Assembly: GCA_022867625.1 (NCBI GenBank) | Contig: JALIFM010000007.1 | Location: 62,001-126,000 of the forward strand | DNA from: Lachnospiraceae bacterium NSJ-143 | GTDB taxonomy: Bacteria > Bacillota > Clostridia > Lachnospirales > Anaerotignaceae | Length of the DNA stretch: 64,000 nucleotides | Direction: 5' to 3' | In this document: positions 40,595 to 49,132 of the stretch, piece by piece | Layout of the letters: every line of letters starts with the position of its first letter | Numbering within the stretch: the stretch's first letter is position 1 | The notes under the pieces: generated by a model | The model's input: the letters and a program-made list of their open reading frames with translations, nothing else | The model's database searches: none | What the model was told of the DNA's origin: nothing | Program-made: the position numbers and the translations under genes

Positions 40595-42136
40595 TCAGTT
40601 TAACGCCTCATCATTTTCCACAGATTTTGCGTCTGACACTATCTTATCATATACTTTAAGCCCATGGCTTGTTGAAGATGGCTTTACAATGGAATACTCG
40701 GAATTTTGCCCTACAATTTCGATAACTGCATAATCTGCCATTGAGCTGTTGGCAACATAAACGCATTTATAGTTTTCAACCTCACTTATTTTAAAATCAG
40801 AAGCGCTTTCGCCGCTCCCCATAAGGAGTGTATCTCCAATTTTAAGGGTTTTATAATCCTGAAGCACATACGCAAACTGTTCATCAGAAGTAAATACATC
40901 TATATTAACTGTCTGGTCTGACGAACCGTTACGCAGTATCACTGTCTTCTGCCCAAGATTATCCACAACACACGCCAGCGGTATCTTTAAGAATGTTTTT
41001 TCTATTATAGCCGTATTAGGTATTTTTAGACCTGTGTAAGCGTTTTGCCTTATATTAAACGTAAGTGACCTGAGCTGTAAAAATTCAATCATATTTTCAT
41101 CTGAGCTTAAAACCACATATGTCTCCGTATCTCCCAGACGCGTGCTTTCAATCTTCATTTCCGCGCTCAGCTCAGTGTCGTCATACATTGTATATATCTC
41201 AAGTGTATCGCCGTTTTCCCATTTGGCCGCCATCTCGTTTGGCACATATGATACAAGATACCATTTGTTGCTTTCTACTACCTTAAACAAAGGGCTGCCT
41301 TCCTTTGCCGCCACACCCTTAGATATATACTCAGGCTTAATTTCCTCATTTATCTGCTCTTTTGTTATTGTCTCCACGGTTTCCGGCGTAAATTTATCCT
41401 CAAAACCGTCAACCATAAAAGACAGCACACCGCTTTTTTCAGCTGTATATCTTGATACGCTTCCAGAAAGCTCCTTTTCGTATTCCTTTCGCTGCTGTGT
41501 CAGCTCGGCTGTACTGCTTGTTATCTCGCTTATAAAAATCTCATTTCTCATATCTATGTAATTCTGTATATTTGTCTTTAAAGAATACACATCTGAAATA
41601 TTTCCAGAAGAAAATTTATAAGCCGTATTATCAACATCGTTAGCTATGCCGTTTTCTATACGGTCTATTTCATCTTTGTTTTTTGATATATCTTTACGCG
41701 ACTCCTGCGCGCTTAAAATATCCTTATCAATCTTTTTAATTTGGCTTTCAATATCGTTTGAAGTACCTGTATCCTTTACTGTACATACTACAGCATTTTT
41801 TGGCACCTTTGAATTTTCAGCGTAATTGTACGATGTTTCACCAGTCATGCTGCTGTTTACAACATATTCATCCCTTATTATCAGTCCGTTTAATGTCTTT
41901 GGATTGTCGATAGTACCATAATTTACAGTCTCTGTAGGTACTGATGGCCTGCTCATAAAGACAACTATGTATCCAAGCAGATAAAACAGGAGCATCGCAA
42001 ACACAGCAACCGTGAGGGCTTTATATCTGGTCCCCGGCTTTGCACTGCTTCTTTTGCGTGGTTTTTCATGTGATTTTACCGGCCGCGGCCTGTAGCGTGC
42101 TTTTGGCCTTGCTGTACTTCTTCTTCTTTTGCTCAA
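40595..42136 (-). CDS. HlyD-like membrane-anchored protein in the sepF cluster
   Basis: A 513-residue protein with a very basic cytoplasmic start (about residues 1-38, many R and K), one membrane helix (about 40-62) and an extracellular part that resembles HlyD/efflux adaptor subunits: a biotinyl-lipoyl-like segment, a coiled-coil region (about 125-230) and beta-rich domains after. No ABC or RND transporter gene is adjacent, and a Gram-positive lacks an outer membrane for a classical adaptor. Similar genes upstream of yggS-sepF in clostridia suggest a division or wall role (inference). The start is a TTG (42134-42136), 7 nt after GGAGG. Confidence 0.75.
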   Translation of the reverse strand: MSKRRRSTARPKARYRPRPVKSHEKPRKRSSAKPGTRYKALTVAVFAMLLFYLLGYIVVFMSRPSVPTETVNYGTIDNPKTLNGLIIRDEYVVNSSMTGETSYNYAENSKVPKNAVVCTVKDTGTSNDIESQIKKIDKDILSAQESRKDISKNKDEIDRIENGIANDVDNTAYKFSSGNISDVYSLKTNIQNYIDMRNEIFISEITSSTAELTQQRKEYEKELSGSVSRYTAEKSGVLSFMVDGFEDKFTPETVETITKEQINEEIKPEYISKGVAAKEGSPLFKVVESNKWYLVSYVPNEMAAKWENGDTLEIYTMYDDTELSAEMKIESTRLGDTETYVVLSSDENMIEFLQLRSLTFNIRQNAYTGLKIPNTAIIEKTFLKIPLACVVDNLGQKTVILRNGSSDQTVNIDVFTSDEQFAYVLQDYKTLKIGDTLLMGSGESASDFKISEVENYKCVYVANSSMADYAVIEIVGQNSEYSIVKPSSTSHGLKVYDKIVSDAKSVENDEALN

Positions 42137-42224
42137 AGCACTACCTCCGGAATATTGTAATTAGCACTGCTGTCTTGCACTGCTGAATTAGTACTGTATT
42201 CTGCCATCATAAATTCTATTTTAT

Positions 42225-42255
42225 ATAATACCATAAAATTTACAATACTGGTCAA
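42225..42255 (-). promoter_or_regulatory. Candidate promoter for the HlyD-like-yggS-sepF operon
   Basis: On the minus strand TTGACC (42250-42255) and TATTAT (42225-42230) are 19 bp apart, longer than ideal, but TGG stands directly before the -10 (extended -10). It lies about 90 bp before the TTG start. Confidence 0.45.
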
Positions 42256-42330
42256 AATTCTTATAATTATGTTAACGCAAATTATTGCAAAAAACCCATG
42301 CCTTTCCCAAAATCCATCTTTTCCGTATCG

Positions 42331-42369
42331 AAAAAAGCCCTGACCCGGATTAACACTCTGGATCAGGAC
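42331..42369 (-). terminator. Rho-independent terminator after the coaD operon
   Basis: A 10-bp stem with two G-U pairs (42337-42346 with 42360-42369) and a 13-nt loop is followed on the minus strand by TTTTTT. It stands 11 bp beyond the stop of the coiled-coil protein gene. Confidence 0.85.
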
Positions 42370-42380
42370 ATTTGCATATA

Positions 42381-42893
42381 TTATCTATCATTCTCAATTC
42401 CTCTGAGCTCCTGTCGGTTTTCGTATATAATATCAAGACTATGGTTAAAGAAATTGTCAATTTCAATGCTCTCATTACGAAGCTCTTCCATCATTTTTTT
42501 AAGCCTGCTTTCAGCAAGGGCAAGAACCTCATCAGCATATTCTGTTGCACCTATGCGCATTTCCTTAGCCGTTTTTTTCGCATTGTCCACTATCTGAGCT
42601 GAGTGCTCATAAGCCTGTTTTGTTATTTCATGGTCATCTACAAGCTTGGCAATCTTATCTTTTGTTGATTCAAGCAGCTCGTCAGCTTCCTTCTGTGCGT
42701 CCAGAAGTATTTTATTTCTCTCAGAAACGATAAATTTGCTCTGTTTTATATCATTTGGAAGCCTGAGCCTGATTTCAGCGATAATGTCATATATCTCGTC
42801 TTTATCAATAGCTACCTTGTTTGAAAAAGGCACCGCCCTGCTCTGGTCAAGTATATCCTCAAGTTCTTCCAATAATTTCAACACTGCATCCAT
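42381..42893 (-). CDS. Coiled-coil protein downstream of coaD
   Basis: A 170-residue protein with no catalytic motif that I recognise. It is mostly helical and charged; the middle (about residues 60-145) has heptad-like spacing (KILLDAQKEADELLESTK, AQIVDNAKKTAKEM, YADEVLALAESRLKKMMEELR), so a coiled coil is likely. There is no membrane segment. Similar proteins in this position are sometimes labelled as ATP synthase-like or DivIVA-like. It starts 11 bp after the coaD stop, with GAGGGG before the ATG, and ends the rsmD-coaD operon. Function unknown. Confidence 0.75.
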   Translation of the reverse strand: MDAVLKLLEELEDILDQSRAVPFSNKVAIDKDEIYDIIAEIRLRLPNDIKQSKFIVSERNKILLDAQKEADELLESTKDKIAKLVDDHEITKQAYEHSAQIVDNAKKTAKEMRIGATEYADEVLALAESRLKKMMEELRNESIEIDNFFNHSLDIIYENRQELRGIENDR

Positions 42894-42904
42894 TTACAAA
42901 CCCC

Positions 42905-43387
42905 TCACTTTGTGAATTTATCTAAAACTTCCTGTTTTATTTCACACGGTATCATTGAGCATATATTCCCGCCGAACATTGCAATTTCCTTAAGCGTACT
43001 TGAGCTGAGATAAAGATATTCAACGCTTGTAGGTATAAAAAATGTTTCCAAGTCTGGCATAAGGCTTCTGTTTGTAAGCGCCATCTGAAACTCACTTTCA
43101 AAATCCGTTACAGCTCTAAGTCCTCTTATAACAACCTGCGCATCTATCTGCTTGGCATAATCGACAAGCAGCCCTTTAAATGATGAAACCTCAACATTTT
43201 TAATACCGGCTGTAACAAGCTTCAGCTGGTTTATTCTTTCCTCTATGGTAAAAAGAGATGATGACTTGTGCGGATTTTCAAGAACGCTCACAACGAGCTT
43301 GTCCACAAGTTTAGCAGCCCTTTTAATAATATCAAGATGTCCGTTAGTTACCGGGTCAAAGCTGCCCGGATAAATTGCCTTAATCAT
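42905..43387 (-). CDS. coaD: Phosphopantetheine adenylyltransferase
   Basis: A 160-residue nucleotidyltransferase for the fourth step of coenzyme A synthesis (4'-phosphopantetheine + ATP to dephospho-CoA). The catalytic (T/H)xGH motif is TNGH in YPGSFDPVTNGHLDI, RGLRAVTDFESEFQMA is the conserved middle segment, and YLSSSTLKEIAMFGG is near the end. The start is the ATG at 43387 with GGAGG upstream, overlapping rsmD by 8 bp. Confidence 0.97.
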   Translation of the reverse strand: MIKAIYPGSFDPVTNGHLDIIKRAAKLVDKLVVSVLENPHKSSSLFTIEERINQLKLVTAGIKNVEVSSFKGLLVDYAKQIDAQVVIRGLRAVTDFESEFQMALTNRSLMPDLETFFIPTSVEYLYLSSSTLKEIAMFGGNICSMIPCEIKQEVLDKFTK

Positions 43388-43940
43388 TATTATCCTCCAA
43401 AGCATAGAAGGCCATTTTCGTAGTTTTATAGTCCTTTACCCTGTAGTTGACAAGCCCTTTTATATTAATTATTTCCTCTTTAGAAGACTGTTCAGCAATT
43501 ATTATTCCATATTTATCCAATATGCCAAGCTTAACTACGGTTTCAAGAACATCGGAATATAATCCCGAAGCATACGGCGGGTCCATAAATATAATGTCAA
43601 ACTTTCTTTGGGCCGAGCTCAGCTGTTTTAAAGCTGAAACAGCATCTGTTTTTATAACTTCAGCCTTTTTATCAAGCTTTGTGTGTTCAAGGTTTTCTTT
43701 TATAATCTCTAATGCATGAGGTGAATTATCCACAAGCACAGCTTCACATGCTCCTCTGCTGAGAGCCTCTATGGCTATGGAACCGCTTCCGCTGAACAAA
43801 TCAAGAAACCGGCAGTCGTATAAATCCGGAGCCACTATGTTAAAGAGCGATTCTTTAATACGGTCTGTAGTAGGCCTTGTTGAAACGCCTTCCGGAGATT
43901 TCAGCCTGCTTCCCCTTGCTGTACCTGATATTACCCTCAT
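43380..43940 (-). CDS. rsmD: 16S rRNA (guanine966-N2)-methyltransferase RsmD
   Basis: A 186-residue methyltransferase of the RsmD family. It starts with MRVISGTARG, followed by RPTTDRIKESLFNI, the SAM-binding FLDLFSGSGSIAIEALSRGA and the catalytic DPPYASG motif. It methylates G966 (E. coli numbering) of 16S rRNA. The start is the ATG at 43940 with GGAGG upstream; the longer frame from 43967 lacks a site. rsmD-coaD is a conserved pair. Confidence 0.95.
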   Translation of the reverse strand: MRVISGTARGSRLKSPEGVSTRPTTDRIKESLFNIVAPDLYDCRFLDLFSGSGSIAIEALSRGACEAVLVDNSPHALEIIKENLEHTKLDKKAEVIKTDAVSALKQLSSAQRKFDIIFMDPPYASGLYSDVLETVVKLGILDKYGIIIAEQSSKEEIINIKGLVNYRVKDYKTTKMAFYALEDNND

Positions 43941-43980
43941 TTTTTCCTCCAAAACCTTGATATGCACATAAATATACTAA

Positions 43981-44009
43981 ATTATATCAGAACACATTAT
44001 AAAAAACAA
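43981..44009 (-). promoter_or_regulatory. Promoter for rsmD-coaD
   Basis: On the minus strand TTGTTT (44004-44009), a 17-bp spacer and consensus TATAAT (43981-43986) with TGA directly before it (extended -10). It lies 40 bp before the rsmD start. Confidence 0.65.
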
Positions 44010-44097
44010 TACTTCTGTTATTCCCTGACGTATTTTTTCACAAAATTGATTGCCCGTGAATAAAATAGTCTCGATTAAGTTTATACACAGAGCAAAT

Positions 44098-46149
44098 TTA
44101 TATCCCAATACGGCCGCCCTGAAGAAATAATTCCCTGACTCTGCGAAAAAGAGGTTCATAATCAATATTTTCTCTCCACACATTATCTTTATTGAGTTTT
44201 TTTGCCGCTTCCTGCGCTTCCTTCAGTATTTCGGAATCCTTATAGAGGTTTGCTATCTTAAGCTGCGGAACCCCATGCTGCCTTGTACCAAAAAACTCAC
44301 CCGGCCCTCTCAGTTTCAGGTCGGTTTCTGATATCTCAAAGCCGTCATTGGTTTTTTTCATTACTTTCATGCGTTCCCTTGTCTGTTCACTCTTTGAGTC
44401 AGTTACAAGTATACAGTAGGACTGGTGTTTGCCCCTGCCCACCCTTCCCCGAAGCTGGTGCAGCTGTGAAAGGCCAAACCTTTCAGCGTTTTCTATAAGC
44501 ATAATAGTCGCGTTCGGCACATTTATGCCAACCTCAATTACCGTTGTAGAAATCAGTATCTGAATCCTGCCCTCCGCAAAATCCCTCATAACAGATTCTT
44601 TCTCATCAGGCTTCATCTTTCCGTGCAGAACCGAAACATTCAACCCCTCAAATTCTGTCTGAGAAACTTCTTTTATCATTGTATCAACAGCCTTTGCCTC
44701 TATAGTGTCGCTCTCCTCAATCATAGGGCAGACCATATATGCCTGACGTCCCTTTTCGACTTCTTTTCTCACAAAAGCATAGGCCCTGCTGTGATAAGAG
44801 CTGTTTACAGCATAGGTTTGTATGTGCTGGCGCCCCGGAGGAAGCTCATCAATAACAGAAATATCCAAATCGCCATAAAGAATCAGCGCCAAAGTCCTTG
44901 GTATTGGCGTTGCTGTCATTACAATTACATGTGCATTTTCTGCCTTTTGTGAAAGGATATTCCTTTGATTAACGCCAAACCTGTGCTGTTCATCGGTAAT
45001 AACAAGCCCAAGATTATCAAATTCCACATCTTTTTGAATAATTGCATGCGTACCTATTACCATTTTTACTTTTCCGTCTGCAATATCAGCTTTAACCATA
45101 TCTTTTTCTCTTTTTTTCAAAGACCCTTTTAAAAGGTATACCTCAATGCCAAAATTCTCAAAAAACTGTTTAAACGACTCATAGTGCTGGCTTGCAAGTA
45201 CCTCAGTAGGCGCCATAAGGGCAGCCTGAAAACCGCTTTCCACAGCCATAAGCGCTGCCGCCATAGCTACAGCCGTTTTTCCGCTTCCTACATCGCCCTG
45301 TATGAGCCTGTTCATAAGGTTTTTAGATGATGTGTCATTGATTATTTCTTTTACAACCTTTTTCTGCGCCGCAGTGAAATCAAACCCCAATGCTTTTTGG
45401 GTTCTTGCCAGAATATTATTATTTTTAAAAACCGGTCCGCCGCTTCTCTCGCTTAGGCCCTTTATTTCAAAAAGTGCCAGCTGGAGTACAAACAGCTCCT
45501 CAAAAACAAGCCTTCTTCTGGCCATAAAAAAGCTTTCGCTGTTCTCAGGAAAATGTATATTGCTTACAGCAAAATTCCTTTCACATAAGCAATATTTCTT
45601 TCTTATCGAAAGCGGCATAAAATCCGGCAGCTGTGCTTTAACTTCGGTCAGCGTCATTTTTATAAGCGACCTGAGAACCTTCTGGCTTATACCGCTTGTC
45701 AAATGGTAAACCGGCACAATACGCCCGCCGCCAAGCACTTCACGCCCATCGGCACGCTCAAACTCCGGCGAAATTATTTCCCTTCGTCCGTTACGCTTTC
45801 TGTACTCTCCGGTAAATATGTATTCCTCATCTTTTTTTACAGCGTTTTTAATATATGGCTGGTTATACCATACAGCATTGATACTGCCAGTATCATCTTT
45901 AAGCTTTACTTTTGTTATAGCCATTTTTCCGATATGGACATTTTCAGGAACAGCATCTACCCATGCAAAAAATGTGTTTTCCTCATCCTCAACAAAGTCA
46001 GATATCTTTCTGACCTCGCTTCGGTCATCATACTCCCTTGGAAAATGTTCTATAAGGCCGCCTACAGTAAATATGCCCAGATGGTTTAAAAGCTGCGCCT
46101 TTTTTTCACCCACACCTTTTATAGAAGTTACAGGGTCACTCAGCAGCAT
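44098..46149 (-). CDS. recG: ATP-dependent DNA helicase RecG
   Basis: A 683-residue SF2 helicase that remodels stalled replication forks and branched DNA. The N-terminal wedge domain (about 1-230) has TSIKGVGEKKAQLLNHLGI. Helicase motifs are RLIQGDVGSGKTAVA (Walker A), ITDEQHRFGVNQR (DEQH box), MTATPIPRTLAL, and VIEVGINVPNATIM with HQLRGRVGRG. The C-terminal LKLRGPGEFFGTRQHG is a RecG hallmark. The ATG follows GGAGG. It lies downstream of yloV, close to the B. subtilis order. Confidence 0.97.
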   Translation of the reverse strand: MLLSDPVTSIKGVGEKKAQLLNHLGIFTVGGLIEHFPREYDDRSEVRKISDFVEDEENTFFAWVDAVPENVHIGKMAITKVKLKDDTGSINAVWYNQPYIKNAVKKDEEYIFTGEYRKRNGRREIISPEFERADGREVLGGGRIVPVYHLTSGISQKVLRSLIKMTLTEVKAQLPDFMPLSIRKKYCLCERNFAVSNIHFPENSESFFMARRRLVFEELFVLQLALFEIKGLSERSGGPVFKNNNILARTQKALGFDFTAAQKKVVKEIINDTSSKNLMNRLIQGDVGSGKTAVAMAAALMAVESGFQAALMAPTEVLASQHYESFKQFFENFGIEVYLLKGSLKKREKDMVKADIADGKVKMVIGTHAIIQKDVEFDNLGLVITDEQHRFGVNQRNILSQKAENAHVIVMTATPIPRTLALILYGDLDISVIDELPPGRQHIQTYAVNSSYHSRAYAFVRKEVEKGRQAYMVCPMIEESDTIEAKAVDTMIKEVSQTEFEGLNVSVLHGKMKPDEKESVMRDFAEGRIQILISTTVIEVGINVPNATIMLIENAERFGLSQLHQLRGRVGRGKHQSYCILVTDSKSEQTRERMKVMKKTNDGFEISETDLKLRGPGEFFGTRQHGVPQLKIANLYKDSEILKEAQEAAKKLNKDNVWRENIDYEPLFRRVRELFLQGGRIGI

Positions 46150-46180
46150 TCTGATTCCTCCAAAACTAATATACAGAAAT

Positions 46181-46215
46181 TAACCGTTTTACAGTGCTAT
46201 CCTGCAAAACGGTTA
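46181..46215 (-). terminator. Inverted repeat between yloV and recG
   Basis: A 10-bp stem (46181-46190 with 46206-46215) and 15-nt loop lies 38 bp after the yloV stop. The minus strand continues AATTTCTGTAT, a poor U-tract, so termination is probably partial. Confidence 0.45.
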
Positions 46216-46252
46216 TCATACTATTAATACCAGTAAATATAATTTGCTGAAA

Positions 46253-47917
46253 TTATTCTACAGAAATAAGATAGTAGTACAGCGGCTGTCCACCGTAGTG
46301 CATCTCAACCTCACAGTCAGTAAAAGTTTCACAAGCAAAGTCCTTCAGCTTTTGAGCCTCTTCCTTAGATATTTCCTCTCCGTAATAAACAGTAATAACT
46401 TCTGAGCTGTCATCAACAGAATTTTCAAGAAGGCTTTTTGCACACTCAAGCACGTCCTTTTTAACAACTGATATGCTGCCGCCTGACATTCCTATAAAGT
46501 CTCCTTTAGAAATCTCACTGCCGTTAATTACAGTATCCCTAACGGCAAATGTAACACTCAGCGTTTTAACAAACTCCATGCCTTCTTCCATAGATTCAAC
46601 TACTTCCTCGTCTGTCATTGAGTCGTCGTAATTAATCATGGCTGAAATACCTTCAGGTATCGATGTTGTTTTAATAACAACTATCTTTTTGTCTTTGCTT
46701 AGCTTTGCTGCCTGTTCAGACGCAAGTATTATATTTTTGTTGTTTGGAAGGACAAAAACAGTCTTTGCGTTTACCTTTTCCACAGCTTCCAATATGTCCT
46801 CTGTGCTCGGGTTCATTGTCTGCCCGCCTGTTATTATCTCATCAACACCTATATTTCTGAATATCTCCGAAAAACCGTCTCCAGATGAAACACTGATAAA
46901 TCCACGGTTTTTAGGTTTTAAATCACGCTCTTCATTTTTATTGCCGCTGGCCGTATTTGAAAAATCAATTTTATTGCTGTGCTGAATACGCATATTATCT
47001 ATTTTCAATCCATTCAGCGCTCCAAGCCTGAGCGCTTTTTCAATTACAAGCCCCGGGTGGTTTGTATGTACATGCACCTTAACAACATCGTCATCGGCAA
47101 CAAGCACAAGGGAATCTCCAATAGAAAGCATATACTGTCTTATATCATTTATTTCCTTTTCAGAAGCGCCATTTTTCAATATAAAAAATTCAGTGCAGTA
47201 TCCGAATTTTATATCCTCAGCCTTTACAGACGATATAGCGCTGAAGTCAGGCTTAGCAGCCTCCTGAGCCTGTCCAATAGGTTTAAGCTCAACCTCCGCA
47301 CCTGTCTTAAGGTTATCAAGAGCTCCCTTTAAAATAAATATAAGGCCCTTGCCTCCAGCGTCCACAACTCCGGCTTCCTTCAGAGCAGGGAGCATATCGG
47401 TTGTTTTAAGAAGCACGCCATCAGCCTCATTTATAATATATTCCAAAAATTCCTCCACATCATCGGTTTCCAGACAGGCCTTCTGAGCAGCATCAGCACA
47501 GGCTGCGGCAACTGTAAGTATTGTCCCTTCTTTAGGCTTCATTACGGCTTTATATGCAGTATCAGCCGCTTTTTGAAACGCCTGCGACAAAGCCAGTACG
47601 TCTGCTTCGCTTTGGCCGCCTATTGACTTGGAAAAACCTCTGATAAGCTGTGAAAGTATAACTCCGGAGTTTCCTCTCGCCCCTCTTAAAGCCCCTCCGG
47701 CACAGACATTAAGTATATCCGAAACACTTTCAGACATACTTTTTTCAGCCTCTCTTGCAGCTGAAACAATAGTAAGAGACATATTTGTTCCCGTATCCCC
47801 GTCAGGCACCGGAAAGACATTAAGAGCATCGACAATCTGTTTATTTTTGCTCAGCTCATTTGCGCCGGCTATAACAAGCCCGCGCATAATATGTCCGTTA
47901 ATGCTTTTAAGCCCCAC
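46253..47917 (-). CDS. DAK2-domain protein YloV (FakA-like)
   Basis: A 554-residue protein with an N-terminal DAK2 kinase domain (DALNVFPVPDGDTGTNMSLTI, ARGNSGVILSQLIRGF) and C-terminal DegV-like parts (NPSTEDILEAVEKV, FVLPNNKNIILA). Its staphylococcal homologue FakA is the ATP-binding subunit of fatty-acid kinase, which works with a DegV-type FakB carrier. No FakB gene is in the window. The start is a GTG (47915-47917), 8 nt after GGAGG. It forms the conserved pair with yloU. Confidence 0.9.
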   Translation of the reverse strand: MGLKSINGHIMRGLVIAGANELSKNKQIVDALNVFPVPDGDTGTNMSLTIVSAAREAEKSMSESVSDILNVCAGGALRGARGNSGVILSQLIRGFSKSIGGQSEADVLALSQAFQKAADTAYKAVMKPKEGTILTVAAACADAAQKACLETDDVEEFLEYIINEADGVLLKTTDMLPALKEAGVVDAGGKGLIFILKGALDNLKTGAEVELKPIGQAQEAAKPDFSAISSVKAEDIKFGYCTEFFILKNGASEKEINDIRQYMLSIGDSLVLVADDDVVKVHVHTNHPGLVIEKALRLGALNGLKIDNMRIQHSNKIDFSNTASGNKNEERDLKPKNRGFISVSSGDGFSEIFRNIGVDEIITGGQTMNPSTEDILEAVEKVNAKTVFVLPNNKNIILASEQAAKLSKDKKIVVIKTTSIPEGISAMINYDDSMTDEEVVESMEEGMEFVKTLSVTFAVRDTVINGSEISKGDFIGMSGGSISVVKKDVLECAKSLLENSVDDSSEVITVYYGEEISKEEAQKLKDFACETFTDCEVEMHYGGQPLYYYLISVE

Positions 47918-47934
47918 TTGAATTTCCTCCTCAG

Positions 47935-48297
47935 TTAACTGTCAACTCTTACGCCTTCTACAAAGACGTTTATTTTGTCTGTCTTTACCTCAAAACAGTC
48001 CTCTAATTGAAATTTCACTGTGTTGATTATGTTATCAGCTATAGCTGAAATATTAGTGCCATATTCTACTATAATATGAAAATCAAGGCTTATAGTGTTT
48101 TCTTCCTCATCAACATAAACCTTTATTCCCTTGGTAAGGCTTTCGACCTTGAGAAGCTGAAAGAATCCGTCCTTCATGTTTTTAGCCGCCATACCCACAA
48201 TACCATAACAGTCCAGTGCCGCACAGCCAGCTACCCTGGCAATTACTTCCTCATCAATAGAAATTACGCCTAAATTTGTTTCTATTTTGGCTGACAT
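47935..48297 (-). CDS. Asp23/Gls24 family protein YloU
   Basis: A 120-residue Asp23/Gls24 protein (LGVISIDEEVIARVAGCAALDCYGIVGMA, then EYGTNISAIADNIINTV). The family includes envelope-stress proteins of staphylococci and enterococci, and YloU is encoded before yloV in most Firmicutes. No reaction is known. The start is the ATG at 48297, 8 nt after GGAGG. It is the first gene of the yloU-yloV-recG group and diverges from rpmB. Confidence 0.9.
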   Translation of the reverse strand: MSAKIETNLGVISIDEEVIARVAGCAALDCYGIVGMAAKNMKDGFFQLLKVESLTKGIKVYVDEEENTISLDFHIIVEYGTNISAIADNIINTVKFQLEDCFEVKTDKINVFVEGVRVDS

Positions 48298-48610
48298 ATA
48301 AAATCCCTCCTGCAAATATTATTGCGGTGCTGTTAATATTTAAGTTAAAATGTAAAATAAAGCATTTATAAACCGATATTTATATTTATCCATGCTTTTG
48401 ATTAGTTTATCACAAAACACATGAAATTAAAAGAGCAGGCACACAAAGTTATAAAAATAATAATTATCCAATTTAATTCCGTGATAACAGCGGCCAAAAG
48501 CGTAATTTGCAAAAAAATAAAAAAATTAGTTTTTTATACTTGCAATATCCATTTCTTTCTGCTAAAATAATATCGTTATGTCATGGATACAATTTAAGGA
48601 GGTGCAGGTA
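48298..48610. other. Divergent intergenic region yloU/rpmB
   Basis: This 313-bp AT-rich stretch separates yloU (minus) from rpmB (plus). It contains the rpmB promoter near its right end. I see no convincing yloU promoter with both elements and no gene. Confidence 0.6.
48540..48568 (+). promoter_or_regulatory. rpmB promoter
   Basis: TTGCAA (48540-48545), a 17-bp spacer and TAAAAT (48563-48568), about 43 bp before the rpmB ATG. It is the only plus-strand promoter I find. Confidence 0.65.
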
Positions 48611-48811
48611 ATGGCAAAGTGTGAAATCTGCGAAAAAACAATGCAGACTGGTCATAGAATCAGCATTAACCGTAGCCAGGTCAGCAGACGTGCTAACAAG
48701 ACTTGGAAAGCTAATGTCAAGAAAGTAAAAATCAATGACAACGGTACTATCAGATCTATATACATTTGTACAAGATGTCTTCGTTCAGGTAAAGTTACTC
48801 GCGCCATCTGA
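48611..48811 (+). CDS. rpmB: 50S ribosomal protein L28
   Basis: A 66-residue L28 protein of the zinc-binding (C+) type: CEIC at residues 4-7 and CTRC near residue 53 supply four cysteines. GHRISINRSQVSRRANKTWKAN is the basic rRNA-binding part. The start is the ATG at 48611 with AAGGAGG upstream. It is the only gene here on the plus strand, and it diverges from yloU as in B. subtilis. Two terminators follow. Confidence 0.97.
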   Translation: MAKCEICEKTMQTGHRISINRSQVSRRANKTWKANVKKVKINDNGTIRSIYICTRCLRSGKVTRAI

Positions 48812-48822
48812 TTTATACAGAC

Positions 48823-48850
48823 AACTCCCTTTGCTGAGGGAGTTTTAGTT
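48823..48850 (+). terminator. Terminator after rpmB
   Basis: An 8-bp stem (48823-48830 with 48837-48844) with a 6-nt loop is followed by TTAGTTT, 11 bp beyond the rpmB stop. Confidence 0.7.
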
Positions 48851-48888
48851 TGCCCAAAAACAGCCCCCTAAGCGGGGATTTTTTTATT
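48851..48888. terminator. Bidirectional terminator between rpmB and the small ORF
   Basis: CCCC (48864-48867) pairs with GGGG (48874-48877). The plus strand continues ATTTTTTTA. The minus strand gives a shorter TTTTT a few bases past the stem. It can stop both convergent transcripts. Confidence 0.6.
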
Positions 48889-49029
48889 TCAGCATTTTCT
48901 TATTATCAAAAATATACCGGCGGCTACCATAGTAACAGCCGCAAAAAATCCCCACCAAGGCAAAAATGTCACTACCAGCATACCTGCGCCAAAAGATGTC
49001 AAAATTATTCCCAATATTTTAAATTCCAT
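48889..49029 (-). CDS. Small two-helix membrane protein (46 aa), unrecognised
   Basis: A 46-residue ORF on the minus strand. From the ATG at 49029 it reads as a hydrophobic protein: EFKILGIILTSFGAGMLVV, then FLPWW, then GFFAAVTMVAAGIFLII, ending RKC. This suggests two short membrane helices joined by a tight LPWW turn. AGGCGG lies 8 nt upstream of this ATG; another ATG two codons earlier is too near that site. It occupies the thiN-rpmB gap, where B. subtilis has spoVM, but it does not resemble the 26-residue SpoVM peptide. Function unknown. A terminator on each side supports a separate short transcript. Confidence 0.6.
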   Translation of the reverse strand: MEFKILGIILTSFGAGMLVVTFLPWWGFFAAVTMVAAGIFLIIRKC

Positions 49030-49087
49030 ATTCATACCCGCCTATTGCTATATGTATTTATTATATTCCGCCAAACTTTTTTGAACA

Positions 49088-49119
49088 CAAAAAAAGCCGT
49101 ACTGATTTACAGATACGGC
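49088..49119 (-). terminator. Terminator after thiN
   Basis: A 6-bp stem (49096-49101 with 49114-49119) with a 12-nt loop, extendable inside the loop, is followed on the minus strand by TTTTTTT. It stands 14 bp beyond the thiN stop. Confidence 0.75.
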
Positions 49120-49132
49120 CTATTTTAATTAT

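Noticed and set aside
40955-40975. DnaA-box-like TTATCCACA in the HlyD-like gene
   Set aside because: A single box inside a coding region, without a cluster or AT-rich unwinding element, is not an origin.
42164-42185. Two direct copies of GCACTGCTG before the HlyD-like gene
   Set aside because: Only 9 bp each, 13 bp apart, with no further copies; probably chance.
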